Below, piece by piece: positions 28,238 to 40,300 of a stretch of DNA of 64,000 bases; the stretch's first letter is position 1, and every line of letters begins with the position of its first letter. A model generated the notes under the pieces. It was not told where the DNA came from, searched no databases, and saw only the letters and a program-made list of their open reading frames with translations. The stretch is from Atrichornis clamosus (lineage: Eukaryota > Chordata > Aves > Passeriformes > Menuridae), in assembly GCA_013400975.1 (NCBI GenBank), contig WBMZ01003425.1, positions 614,493-678,492 of the forward strand. The letters are read 5' to 3'. A program made the position numbers and the translations under genes.

Positions 28238-28458
28238 TTCTCCTCTTCTATTACAGTCCCAGGAAGTAGATGCCTTGGAGTATCGTAAAATTCTTTCTGC
28301 TAATCTTTGTAATTACACTGTAAGTACTGTAAGATTAAAGGAAGACATAAACTAAATAGAAATGTTCTCTTTAAAAAGTAATAATAATGCTGTTAATTTG
28401 TCTAAGACACTCGGAATTATAACAGATGTGCTGTTTTAAAAGTCTCTATGAAGACATG

Positions 28459-28838
28459 CTGACAGAGCTGGGTTTGTTCAGCCTGTAGAAGAGATGGTTC
28501 CAACGAGACCTTAAGCACTTTCCAGTGCCTAAAGGGATTCCAAGAGAGCTGGAGAGGGACAAGAGAGTGCAGTGATAGGATGAGGGATAATGATTTTAAA
28601 CTGAAAGCAGGTAGGTTTAGATATTAGTAAGAAATTCTTTACTATGATGGTGGTGAGACTCTGGCACAAAGTGTCCAGAGAAGCTGTGGATGCCCCATCC
28701 CTGGAAGTGTTCAAGGCCAGGGTGGAGGGGGCTCTGAGCAACCTGGTCGAGTGAAAGGTGTCCCTGGCCCTGGCAGGGGGTTGGAACTGGGTGGTATTTA
28801 TGGTCCTTTCTATCCCAAACCATTCTGTGAATATATGA
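28459..28838 (+). mobile_element. CR1 LINE, 5'-truncated 3' end (avian type)
   Basis: This is a nearly full match to the well-known avian CR1 3' end. It contains CTGGGTTTGTTCAGCCTGTA near the start, then the block around TTTAGATATTAGTAAGAAAT, the strongly conserved AGAAGCTGTGGATGCCCCAT and CCCTGGAAGTGTTCAAGGCC, and the terminal GGTCCTTTCTATCCCAAACC followed by ATTCTGTGA units. It is only about 380 bp, as expected from 5' truncation, and no ORF2 reading frame survives. No target-site duplication is obvious, which is usual for CR1. Reading frames across it on either strand are incidental. Confidence 0.93.
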
Positions 28839-31800
28839 AATGATCCACTACTTAGGTGATGGAATTACATCAAAGCATAGAAAACATATAACTGCTACCT
28901 AAGCACGTGTTCTCCAGAAGAGTCTGCTAATAATTTTTACAGGAATTCCACTTGGTTTGATTGTTATTACCTCTAGCTGGAACAAGTACCATTGCAACCT
29001 CGATTAGCACTTAAAAATTCAGAAAGGAAATTAAATCCCATCACACCAATTTGTACAAAGTTTTTCTTTCCCTAGCACCTGGACACGTACAAGCTAAACA
29101 CTAAAATCCATATTTGCTTTGGCCATAACACTTAAACACAGAGCCACAAGCTCAGAGGTGGTGACACGTGAAGTTGTTCAGATACAGCATGACGAAATTT
29201 GCTCCTTGGCCTACTTTTCATGTAATAGAGAAGACAGAGATATGAATTATTTCAAATTAGTTTCATTTATTAAAAAATTAAGTACTCGTGATAAATTGAC
29301 TCAGCACTTTTTTAAGGGATTTACCAAAGTACATGAAATTTTATTCAGGGCGTGGTAAAACTTACTGAACTTCAGTACTTGTATGTAATGGAGCTGCGTT
29401 GCGGTAAGGTATCACGGTAAGTTTTGCCAGCAAACACATTGATAAATGACAGGAGTTAGTTTCTTTTTGAATGTGTAAAACCCAGACAAAAAAAAAAAAA
29501 GGCTTTTTTTCTGAGGAAGAAAGGACAAAAGATTCATAATATTGTCGTTTTCCTTCCTTTTTATACAATATGATTCAGTGGAATGAAAACCCTTTTTAAA
29601 TATATTGCTGAGCAAGGGGAAATGTCATAGCAATAAAAGTCAGTTTCAAGACTGCAAAAAGCATTTTTATTGAGATAGTTATGCCCTATATCAGAAGCAC
29701 AGCAAATAGATATATGGATTTTATACACTTACGCATGCAAGTGCGATAAACAAACGTGTGATGGCCAGTTTGTTTTATGGCAATTCTTTCTAAGGTACTG
29801 AAAAGGAAAGTTCTAGATAGATACCCAAACCATTTCAGTAGAATTTCACAACTCAGGAAGAGCACAGCAAACATTAGTTCTAACCACAAGCAAAACAAAG
29901 ACACCCTGACAAGTCACAGAGCAAAATGGAGTTAATAATCAAGGTGGCAGTGCTCCAAAAGCAAACCTGGTGAATCTGTTTATAACCTCCCAGGAATACC
30001 AGCAGACTCTGACTTTGCAGACAAGATTAAAGGAAATACCGTCCTTATTAATATGCAGCCTTTCAACAATTTCAACACTAATAGGAGCAACATTCCATTC
30101 ATATTTTAGCCATCTAGATTTTTTTCCTAATATACAATAGCATTTTCTCCCAAGATAAAACCTCTGATTTTGCTACCTTTACACAAAACGCTTAATGCTT
30201 CCAGCAATCCCGGGTCTCTAGCAATCCATTGTTTCTCCGCAGTGTCTTTGCTAATGTGATGGGAAGAACAAGCCACAAATCTTAAAAGCAAGAGACTGAA
30301 GACGTGTTGTTGTCCCAGCAGAGCTCATCACCAGCTGCGTGCTGCAAGCTGCTCTGAGCATGGAACTCCAGGCAGATGTCAATGCCCCAAGATTCCAAGA
30401 TACACCAGAAGGTTAACTCAAATCTCTGGTTGGGAAACCACAATCTGACTACTCGTTGTCTCTTGAGACGGCAGACAACCGTGCTCAAGTGGGTGATGAG
30501 AACTGTAACACTTTTCTGACAGCTGCCCTCACACAGTCAGTGCCAGCAAGAGACGGACTAAGAATTAAATCAGAGGGGCAAGAGCACTCTGCTGTGCAAA
30601 GACAGGAAAAAAACCAAAAAAGATTTGTTGGGGAAAAAAAAACAAAACAAATACAAAACAAACAAACAAAAATGTTGGGGGGAAAAAACGTAGAATCAGC
30701 CTCATTTTCCCAGTGGATAAAACTGTGTCAGGAAGTGAGGAATAAGAAGCAAATCGTTAGCTCATGTGAGAGGATACACTGGCCACGTGGAGTGTCCTCT
30801 TGAGAATGAGTTGCAGCACAGAGTGGCTCCTTGACTGCAGCTCTAAGAGGATTCAGCTCCCACAGCAAAATAAACACAGGTTACAGTGCCATGTCTGCAG
30901 TGCTGCTGCTGAGGAGCAGCTGACACACTGCACCACGGTAGAAAAGTGAGAGACGTTTCACACAAAACCTCCCAGTATAAAAAGGCACGTTCTGATTTCA
31001 GCTGTTCGTTAAGCAGGAGGTTATTCATTACATAAAGGAAACACTGACACAGTTCAGCCTTCCCTCTGGCTTGTCATTGCTGCTTTCTAGCCATGGGGAG
31101 CTTTTGCCAGGTTATTGCAGGGTAGTAGCTGTCTTCTGTGATTACAGCTTGCTGCAGGGGTGAGATCCTCCAGGGGCTCTTGCCCTGTGACAAGGAGTAA
31201 GGATTCAAAAATTGAACAGCTGGTCAGGTTTATATTTACAGGGAGGGCAGGTTTTCCTGTGTTTCTTCAAAGCAGGCTTTCATTTTATTTTGTTAGCACA
31301 GCATGAATTGATCCGTGTGACCTCAGGCCCCTGACTTTCACTTCATAATTTAATGTTTAAGAAAACCCAGTATCTTACCCTCTAGCTTTCAAAATCTGGA
31401 CACAGCAATCCAGATACACCTCAGGGAATTGTATGATTATGTTCCCACAAGTGTATGTTTATAATTAGGAGCACAGCCTGTAATTTACCAAGTGAACTGC
31501 TCAAAGTCGATTCCTCCATTGCAGCCAGCTAATATTCCCAGCCAAGTTCCTGGTCACAGGAGGAATTCCAAAATGGGTGATGAGGCAGCAGCCAAAAAAT
31601 TACAATTAGTTGGGTTACAAGTAGATAAGTTCATCAGGAGCTAGCCATGTGTTAGAAAACAGACACAAATCCATACGGAAACTAAACGCATAGTTTCACT
31701 CTTGATAATCGGTGAAATATCCAGTATTTGGGTGGAATTGCAAATTTGGATCTCTTTCTGCACACACCTTTGATGATCTCTGCATTGTTACTGGAGCACA

Positions 31801-34800
31801 GAGAAGCACAAGCTCAGTGCAGCTGGCACAGATACATCAGGGATGTGACGTTACCTGTGGCCCACCCTCTGCACAGCCCCAGGTGAAGCCAGGTGAGCTG
31901 CAGAGCACCTTGGGCTGCTCCGTTTGTCCCAGCACTGACTTTGAGGGTCTCTCCCAGAAAAGCCCTTCTTCTCCATTTTCCTCCTTACAATAGACAAGTA
32001 CCAAAACAAGGAGGGCCTGAGAGAGGAGCTAAACAACCAGCATTCACACAGCAAACGTCACACATTTAACAGAGACTCTTTCATCATAGTAAGGCCAGTT
32101 TTGACTGAGGCATCCTGACATACAAAAATAAATTAAAAAAAAAAAGAAAAGAAGGAGAAAAAGAAGCTTTTTTTCTCCTTGAGGGCAAGATGAGTATTTT
32201 CGTTCCCATTTTAGACACAGGTAAAGACAAGGTGACTTCCCACAAGCACTGAGCACCAAGAGCAAGGCAGCATGCTAGGAAGAGATCCCAAGACTTACTC
32301 TACAGTAGCTGAAAATCTTATGAGTGCAGAGACAAATGGCTCTGTCCCTAATTCAGTCTGGGAACCACTCACAACACCACAGTTCTGTTCAAAACCTCCC
32401 TGGGTGCTCTTTATTTTGTTTTATTTTCAAGTTTTCTCCATTCCCTTTACTGCCCTGATCCTCCCATAAGTCTTAGCCAAAATCACACCAAATGGAAGCA
32501 CCCAGTTCATATTGTTTTCCTCCGGAATTCAGGACAAAAAAAGTGCTCGTTAGAAAAGCCATATGACCTGTTGCCATGATTCTGCAGTGCCCCACAGCAT
32601 TAAGTATATAGTAAGTCATGCCAAGAATGGGATTGCAAATGCAAGACCAGCTTTCAGAGAGAATCTAATGAGCTGACTGCTTGTTGTTTGTAGATATACC
32701 TGATTTAATTTTTTTTAATCAGAATAAAAGAGACAGATTAAAAAATGTTTCAGTTAACAGCTGCTTGTATTCTCCACACTGACTTTATAATTTAAGCCAA
32801 TTACACACAAGCCTGTTCCTGAAAATGTTTTGTTTAGGGCACCATCCTTTGACTTCACAGTGAAACAGACAGGATCCAGCTCTGCATCACACAAGATTTA
32901 AGGTAGTGCCATGAAGTAGATAAAAAGTTTAATGAACAAGTTATACAGGACTTGAGAAGACAATCATTAAATCTTGATGATAATGAGACCCACATATCTA
33001 ACTCATAATCAAGGCTTTTTTATTCCAGCGTTGCCATAACTCAATAAACATCTCAAAGATTGAAAAGGAAGTTCTCCACATTTTCACCTGGAAGTTTTGT
33101 GCAATCACAAGTATTTTTTTATAAAGGTTATTTTATCTTTTCTATGACATTTTTAGTTATTTTTAGAGATACGCTCCCTTCTCACAACAAACAAATCTCA
33201 AGTAAAAAAATAAGAGTATTATGAATTATGAAACAGTCATAAAACCAGAAAACATGCAAAGTACCTGGAAATAAAAGGCAATACTACACAGAATTTTGTA
33301 ACTGGTTTTAAACTATCTATTTCCTGATCCATTAACTGTCCTCTGAACACACATGAGGTCTCAGTGAAGTCATCAGAACTCCACTAGAGCTCAGATGTTT
33401 GTTCAAATGGCCCTGAGAAGAATGAAGACACCAGGCTTTAATCCTCATCTAATCAAAGCAGCAAGGCTGCTTCAGTTGATAATCTGGAGCCTTCACAGCT
33501 ATAAGCATATTTTAACTTGGGCAAAAAGATAATTTCAAACTTATATATAAAGATATAGATATAAATATTTACATAGCACAGAGATATGGAAAGTGCAACT
33601 GACATAATTACAAATCCGAGTTTATCTGCAATATTATTCTTGTCTAAGCAATACTCCTATTATGACAACCCCACCCACTTAAATACCAGCACAGTTTACA
33701 TTAAAAAGAGAGAGGAGAAGACGACTCTGGTAGTCAGCTAGTAAGTGAAATCAGTATGGTGCTGGAAGGGAGCAAATATGGCCAGGTTGACTGAATAGAG
33801 TGAGGGGCATGCCTGGAATGGGTAGTTAATACAAGGAGATGAAATCAAGAAGAGGAAAGGAAGTTATGGCATCAAAGGAAAAGGGAGTATGGAGACTTTT
33901 ATGTGCAGGTTGCTAAAAATGTAGGCAAGGAGAGGGAGAAGCTTGCTGCAATGTGCTTGAGCACAGTGAGCTTTGCTGAGCAACCTCTCCAGGGAGTACA
34001 ACAGCAATGCACAAACTACACCACAGTTCGTAAAGTCCAGCAAACTAATGAGCACAAAGATATACAGCAGCAAAGGATGTTCACTACCTCTTATTCACTA
34101 GTGAACATGGACATTATGGAATGCTAGTTATCTCAATATTTGTAGGAATACTGATCCTAAAATCTACACTACTCTAAGGCAGAGCTTGAACTCACTTCTA
34201 CAATCTCCCAAGTGAAGGAAAATCCACACTGAAGTCTGGAACTTCTGAAATTTTGCTTATATGCAGATCTGCTACCTCACATGTGCCTGCTGCATCTGGG
34301 TGTGGGTAGGGACAGCCATAAGCAGCTGGTCTCTGAAATTACATTTTCAGTAAGTTGAATCACAGTTTCTCCTCCAGATCAGAATGCAACAGGCAGTCAG
34401 GCAGCAGCTGACATGCAAATACCAAAAGCAAATCACAGCAACTCAGAAAACTGAGATGAAATAAAAGACAGCTTGCTTGTGTCTAGGGCTCTAAGGAGAC
34501 AGAAAATACACAACTCACTGCCAGAATCCTGTCCTGCCATTCTGGGCTCTCATATGCCACAATTATTCATAACACTTCTGTGCCTCAGTACTTGAAATAC
34601 AGGAAACCCACAATACCAGCATGAAGCAACCAACCAAACCAGGGGAATCCTACTCAGTCTATGTTAATGCTTTCCTTAGGGTGCACTAAACAGCAGATTT
34701 TAAAACCTGACTTTTCAGCTGGATGCTGCCAGCATCCACTGACTGGAAAGCAAATCCAAAGGCCCTCTTGAGAAGCACCATTTTTGTAGTTATTGATGAA

Positions 34801-36603
34801 AGTCTGTTTTGCCCTGGCACAAAGTAGTATTTGGCATGTACTCTTTGCTTGTAACCATCTCTGAGCCTAAATATGACTATTATTCAGGCTTAGGGCTTGT
34901 CCACAAAACAAGACATATTATAATAAAGTAAGTGTAATTATTTCAGTATAGAAGATTACAAAGAGTTGAGTTTAACTCAGATGTAATTTGATTTTAGAAG
35001 TCTGTTAGGAATATGCTGATACAAAACTGGAAGTGATAGCATTGAATAAAGAAATTTCAACCAAATTAAATACAGCAAATTTTTATATAGGTAGGCCTAT
35101 GAAGGACACAGTCTGAGTAATAATTTACTCCAATTATTTTACTAAATGTAGCAATTTCACACTAACTATGGTTTTAGAGATGTTTTAGAAGATCATGAAG
35201 GGTTTATATTCAAATCTTATTTATCCTACTTGAGGATTTAATGTCCATAGAGTGACTCATGAGAAGCTTATTTAAATGTCTTTTTTTCAGAAACTCATAA
35301 TATTTTTCTCATATACAAAACTCCATTTAATCTAAAAAGTCAGATTTCCTTTTACAGCTTTAGTTGTGAATGAAACCCAAGTTGTAAGTAAAGACAAATT
35401 TATTTTTAAGGCTAAGATCACTAGCACATGGAAGAGTGACTAGCTTGTCTTCCCTAGGCAGCTGAACACAATTTATACTCTGCTTGTGAACAGTGATTTC
35501 AGAAACCTTCAATATTTGGTGTAATGTGTATCAGTTAAGACAGATTCCTGATTTCGTGAGAACAGCATTTACATTTAGAATTTGAGTAAATCACTCTTTA
35601 GAGTATCATGGAAAAAACTCTGCTGCAACACCAGAGAGAAAAAGCAACAAAACCAGAGGTCATCCAGTATGCAGTCCCTAGTTCTTTGAATGAGAAAACA
35701 GACACAGAATCCAATACCTAGGTGTACACCAAGACTTTACATCTAACTAAATAAATTAATTTTAATGTCTTTTTCATTTAATTTTTCATGCCATTGCTAA
35801 TCTTCATGGTTTTACAATAAATTAATAAGTTGGTATCTCACAAGTCAGTGAAAAAGAGCTAATGGCTTCCAAACACAACTTCAAAATTTACATTTCACAA
35901 AACAGGAGATCTTAAATCTTGAAAAGCTTAAGTCTTGCATCATAATGTTGCCTCTTGTGGAGACGACAGTCAAAATCTGATGGAGCTCTTACATAATTTA
36001 TTCAGCATTCTGTTGAAAAAGGCTTTAGTGCCTGTATTATTTCTGTCACTTTAGCAGTTCCATATGTAATCATTTTCACAAGTTATTAAAAATTATCAGA
36101 AATTAAAGGAAGCTCGAGTTTCTGAATACCAACCTAAAGGTAGGTAGATTGATCTCTGGTACCCACTGAGCATTCAGTAAACATTGGCAAGAAATTGTGA
36201 AGGACAATAAACTTTTGATTTGACAGGAATTACAATCAGACTGAGACTTGATCAAGTGACTAAACCCAGGAGTGACAAGTGAGAAGAATTAGGTACTAGT
36301 ACCAGGTACTAGACTGGCTGTGGTCTGCAGTAGCCTCACATGCTTGACTCCATGGTTCAGTTATGAGAAAACTTCTATATTCACTGCATCATCAAGAAAA
36401 ATCATTACAGAAATAATACAAATTGTTGTTTCACAGTTACTTGTTTCTTCCTTCTCTCTAGTATTGCATTTATCCAGTTTGAGCTCACAAACATTATGCC
36501 GAATAGTTTGCAAATGAAGTACACAGGACTCAGGTGCTTCTTGATAGAGACTCAGACAACTTGCTACCAGGCCCACTTCACATAATTTCTATAAAGGATT
36601 GCT
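28839..36603. other. Intergenic, AT-rich, no gene seen
   Basis: There are A-rich runs at about 29490 and 30640-30672, and a (TATA/GATA)-like stretch at 33541-33570. I see no recognisable exon, RNA gene or repeat family. Confidence 0.55.
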
Positions 36604-37065
36604 CTAGAACTCCTTTCTTACTTCTGCTACAGGTATATTGTCCAAAAGTTTAATTCTTCTGACAGTTAGGAACTTGACTTCCAATCCAAATTTATTTACT
36701 GCCAGTTCATGCCCATTATTTGCGCCAACATTTTTCTCACAAAACTCTTTCCCTCTCTTTAGGCTTATTTCTAAGGTAACACATCCATTCTCAGGCTTTC
36801 CCAAGTCAAACAAATCTTCCTCAGAATATTTATTCTCTGTTCCCTGGGAAGCCTTGCAATTCCTTCTGCACTTGCTCCAGCCGGCACCAGAGGGGCTGTG
36901 CCTATTTGCATTGTTAAGGGTTTTCCAGGGCCCGGAGCAATGGCCCTGGGAGTCGCTTGCCCTCAGCCAGGGCGAGACGAGCAGCAGCAGAGCAATGCCA
37001 GCCTGCAGGATGCTTGGGAGGCGCACAGACGAGTGTGCCCCACCGCGGGCCGCAGAGCCCTGCAT
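36604..37065 (-). CDS. Candidate ORF, 153 aa, signal-peptide-like start and spaced cysteines; unrecognised
   Basis: The ATG at 37065 opens 153 codons to TAG, starting in a GC-rich patch and running into AT-rich DNA. Residues about 15-38 look like a signal peptide: basic start, hydrophobic core AGIALLLLVSPWLRAS, then DSQG. The mature part has C-x3-C, 24 residues, C, 13 residues, C. The first gap and the stretch LEISLKRGKEFC faintly recall CXC/CX3C chemokines (E-I-x-x-L-K-x-G-x-x-x-C). Against that, the last gap is two residues short, no DP follows the fourth Cys, and the C-terminal helix residues are absent. There is no visible intron. The opposite strand is also open for about 200 codons, so compositional chance is a serious alternative. 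I do not assign a function. Confidence 0.25.
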   Translation of the reverse strand: MQGSAARGGAHSSVRLPSILQAGIALLLLVSPWLRASDSQGHCSGPWKTLNNANRHSPSGAGWSKCRRNCKASQGTENKYSEEDLFDLGKPENGCVTLEISLKRGKEFCEKNVGANNGHELAVNKFGLEVKFLTVRRIKLLDNIPVAEVRKEF

Positions 37066-37345
37066 CCCCACTGAGGCACAGCCCCAGGGCTCCCGTCAGC
37101 GGCCCTGCTGGCACCCAGCGCTGTCAGAGCATCCCACCCACACTCACCATCCATCCAGCACCAGCTGGGCACGGAGCCAGCCTGCACCCAGCAGCGCTGA
37201 CACCAGGCATAAAACTAAATCACTCACATCTGACCGGTTCACTTAGCTCAAACCCGCCAGAACCACAGCTGGCTAACCCTGCCAGAGCCAAGCTTGATCC
37301 ATGCAGTGCCCAGCCAGGTATCTGTGACAGTGGGACCCCCACCCA
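36850..37345. other. GC-rich patch in AT-rich intergenic DNA
   Basis: Raised GC with modest CpG, weaker than the islands at 5.3 and 63.8 kb and without Sp1-type arrays. It holds the 5' half of the candidate ORF on the minus strand and several overlapping plus-strand open frames, which I regard as compositional. Confidence 0.5.
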
Positions 37346-40300
37346 CCTGCAGCTGAGGTTATGCACCCACGAATAAAATAGGGTCTGCTGCCTGCCCCTC
37401 CTGAAACCTCTCTGCATACATTTATTTTTCCTATTATTTGGAAGACAGAAAGTGCATCATTCTAGTGTAAGAGTACTTGTACTAACACTGCAATCCAGTT
37501 CTGCTAGACTCTGAAAGTCTAATACAGTTATTTCATTTATGTTCTGATACTCTGTGCATCACTGTCTGCCATTTGCACTGTCACAAATACAAATAATACA
37601 TTACACAACCTGCATGCCAGATTCTGAAATCCATTAGCAGCTGTCTCCATGGACGATAATGCCATAACTCATCAGGGTCTTGAAACAGTGGTGAGCACCT
37701 ATGTGTCCCTCTGGCAACACCCATCTGGTGTGACATTTGCCTTCTGTATCTTTCAGTTCAGGAGAAAAGTCATCCTCTCAGCCCCATTGTGTCCCATGAA
37801 ATACTGGTACTAAATTATGAGAGCCAAAAGGAAGAAGCTGAGACTAGCTACATGCCACATGTAGTTCCTGACCTTAACAGAAGTCACAGACTCTGCTACT
37901 CTGTAGGGACAGATCAGTAAAGCATCCTGGATAAAGGAAGGAGACAGCACTCGGGTGATGGAGGAAAGAACAGAATAAATAGGGGAAGAATGCAGAAAGG
38001 AAACAGGAAAAGTGGGACTCATTACAGACAAATGGGGAAAAATAAGGGGGAGGAAAGCAATAGTAGAATAGGAAAAAAACCCAGGGAAACAAGGACAGTG
38101 ACCATTCGCCTTCTGCCTGTCACTCATCCCTATCTCAGGCTCTCCCTTCTGGTCTTTTGGGACAGTGTTCAGCAAGAAACCTGCTGTGAAACAGGGTCTA
38201 GAACACAAATTTGACCTCAAAATCAAGACTGCTGTCAAAAAAAAGAAAAAGGGATGCATACTTCTGAATTCACTTCACAGTCAAAAATCATCCAAGAAAA
38301 TTTTAAAAAGTGTTACTATGAAAATTGAGAATTTATTGCTTGATGCAGTGAGCAAAACAGCCTCATGACTAAAACACAACTCAGTTCCTAGTTCTGCCAA
38401 TGAACCCTCTGCAACCTTATCACTCGCCTCTGTGCCTCAGTTCATCGTCTGCGCACAACAAGATTTGCAAGAATCCATCCAAGACTGTTTGACACATTCA
38501 CACCCTAATCATGGCATCCAGAAATAAACACACCAAGCTTTCAAACTAAACTCTAGAAATTGAAAAACCCAAATTCCAAGCACACAGAACAAAGAGATTT
38601 TTAATTTTGTTGGGGCAGAAATCCAAGTACTGAGGAAAGGGAGGAAAGAGAAGACAGAAGATTGAACAAATCAGAAGTGCTGAGTGTTCAACCATAGTAG
38701 AGACCACTCTATAGAAAAATAAGAGCTGCATGCTCTGCAAAAGCAGTGCACACATTTGGGAACAAGATTTGCCAGTTCAGGACCCTTGGCTCTCTTATTG
38801 CAATGCTGGCTGAGAAGAATTTGCTAGTGTCAGCTGAGACAGCAGACGTGCAAGTTGGATTAAGATAAAATAACAAGGTGCAATAACAGAATGGTTGCCA
38901 GTGTGGTGGATAACACAGGAACATGGGAAACACTAGATGTCATTTTCAAAACAGAGGCACTTCTTTTCTCTCACCTGAAAAACAAGTTATTTTTTCTCCA
39001 AATTGCTCTCTGCTAATAGCATATAATATGAACCAATTAACAGATGACAGAGCCGGTGGGACATATCCTTCCTGGTGTTAATTCCCATGGTTCCCTTTGT
39101 TTCAGGTCCAGTTCACTCCAGTTAACTCTTGCAAGTGACACCACGAAACGTGTTGTAACACCAGGCACGTGATCCATCAAAGGGCTGGTGACAGACACAC
39201 TAATCCATAAGCCACTTGTTCTAATAACAGCTGAGAACTTGAAAAATAGGGAAACACAGGAAACATGCATCTTGTAGTAGTCTACATGAGACACATGCAA
39301 TGGGATGGGTCTGTAAGCATAGACTGGAGACAGTGGAATTAAGTCTAGAGCTTTTTTTCACTCCTGTTGGGGTGTCTGTGCAGGATGAGAGTGCAAATCT
39401 TCTGGGGATACCTGGGAATTGATTTGCGAAGTGAGATGTAAGTGTTCCCTGGAGATTTTACCTGTCGGACTTTTTCTGTCACAAACAAGTTGAGTGCAGA
39501 CAAGTGGCTGTCTCCGGGCATCAAGGCCAATTTTTCAGTCTTTCTTACTGCTGGCAACTTGCTCTAACAAGATTTGCAAATCAGTAAACGAATTCTACTA
39601 TAAAGTATTTTAACTTGAACCAAGGGAAAAGCAAAACAATAGCATGTGATGAAGTATATATTTGCTTCAGCACAGATGCATCACTGCACAAAAGATGCAT
39701 TCCTGAACATACCACAATACTAAGTTCTGCCCTGCAATAAACTCACTTTAATACTAAATTTTAGCTATACATGAGAATAAGATTGTATGTGAAAACTCCC
39801 ACAGAACTGCAGTTTCCACCATTTTCAACCTCCTCTCCATGGAAATCCTCATTCCTCTCCTTTGTATTCTTCTGCTCGTGCTTTTAATGTTACTCTTACC
39901 TTCAACAAGATTATCAGCATCTTTTTCTAAGGCAAGATAAATGAGCGTGATTGCTCTGTCCTAGACAAGGTCCACCAGCAATCACACTATCTTTTTAATC
40001 AAAATCAACAGTCAACCAAAGTGTGTTTCTAATGAAATTGCACTTTTCTTTGATAAACCTCTTTCTATTACTTTTATCAAGGTTTTCCCTGCAGCTGATT
40101 TTGGCTGATATGTTTGTAAATGACAACTTGACACAAGTCAGTGCTTTTTCTGAATATTAATGATACAGTCTACACCCTAGTCCTTAGAAATGTAATGCTA
40201 AAAGCTAAAAGTGTTATTTTGCCCTCTCAGAACTCAGAGGAACAGTGTCAAGGCTTTTTGACCTGATTTGCAGCTGCAGCAGTATTAAAACTAAAGGAGC

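Larger units (their letters stand above)
5661..28458. other. Intergenic, AT-rich, no recognised gene
   Basis: Unique-looking DNA with scattered short ORFs. Exceptions listed separately are the motif cluster at 12.3-12.5 kb, the trinucleotide repeat at 18.08 kb and the CTCF-like site at 28.22 kb. The longest open stretch, 15267-15776 on the plus strand, starts with TTG and has no early ATG. Between 10420 and 10714 on the minus strand two open frames abut, described under findings. Confidence 0.55.

Noticed and set aside
28529..28823. Minus-strand reading frames of about 70 codons
   Set aside because: They lie antisense within the CR1 remnant and translate repeat DNA.
36638..37246. Plus-strand 202-codon open frame
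   Set aside because: It starts at TTG, has no ATG until about residue 118, has biased composition, and lies antisense to the candidate minus-strand ORF.
37810..38259. Minus-strand 149-codon frame, rich in Phe, Leu and Ser
   Set aside because: It is opposite a purine-rich strand, which removes stops and gives Phe/Ser/Leu-rich translations. There is no supporting signal.
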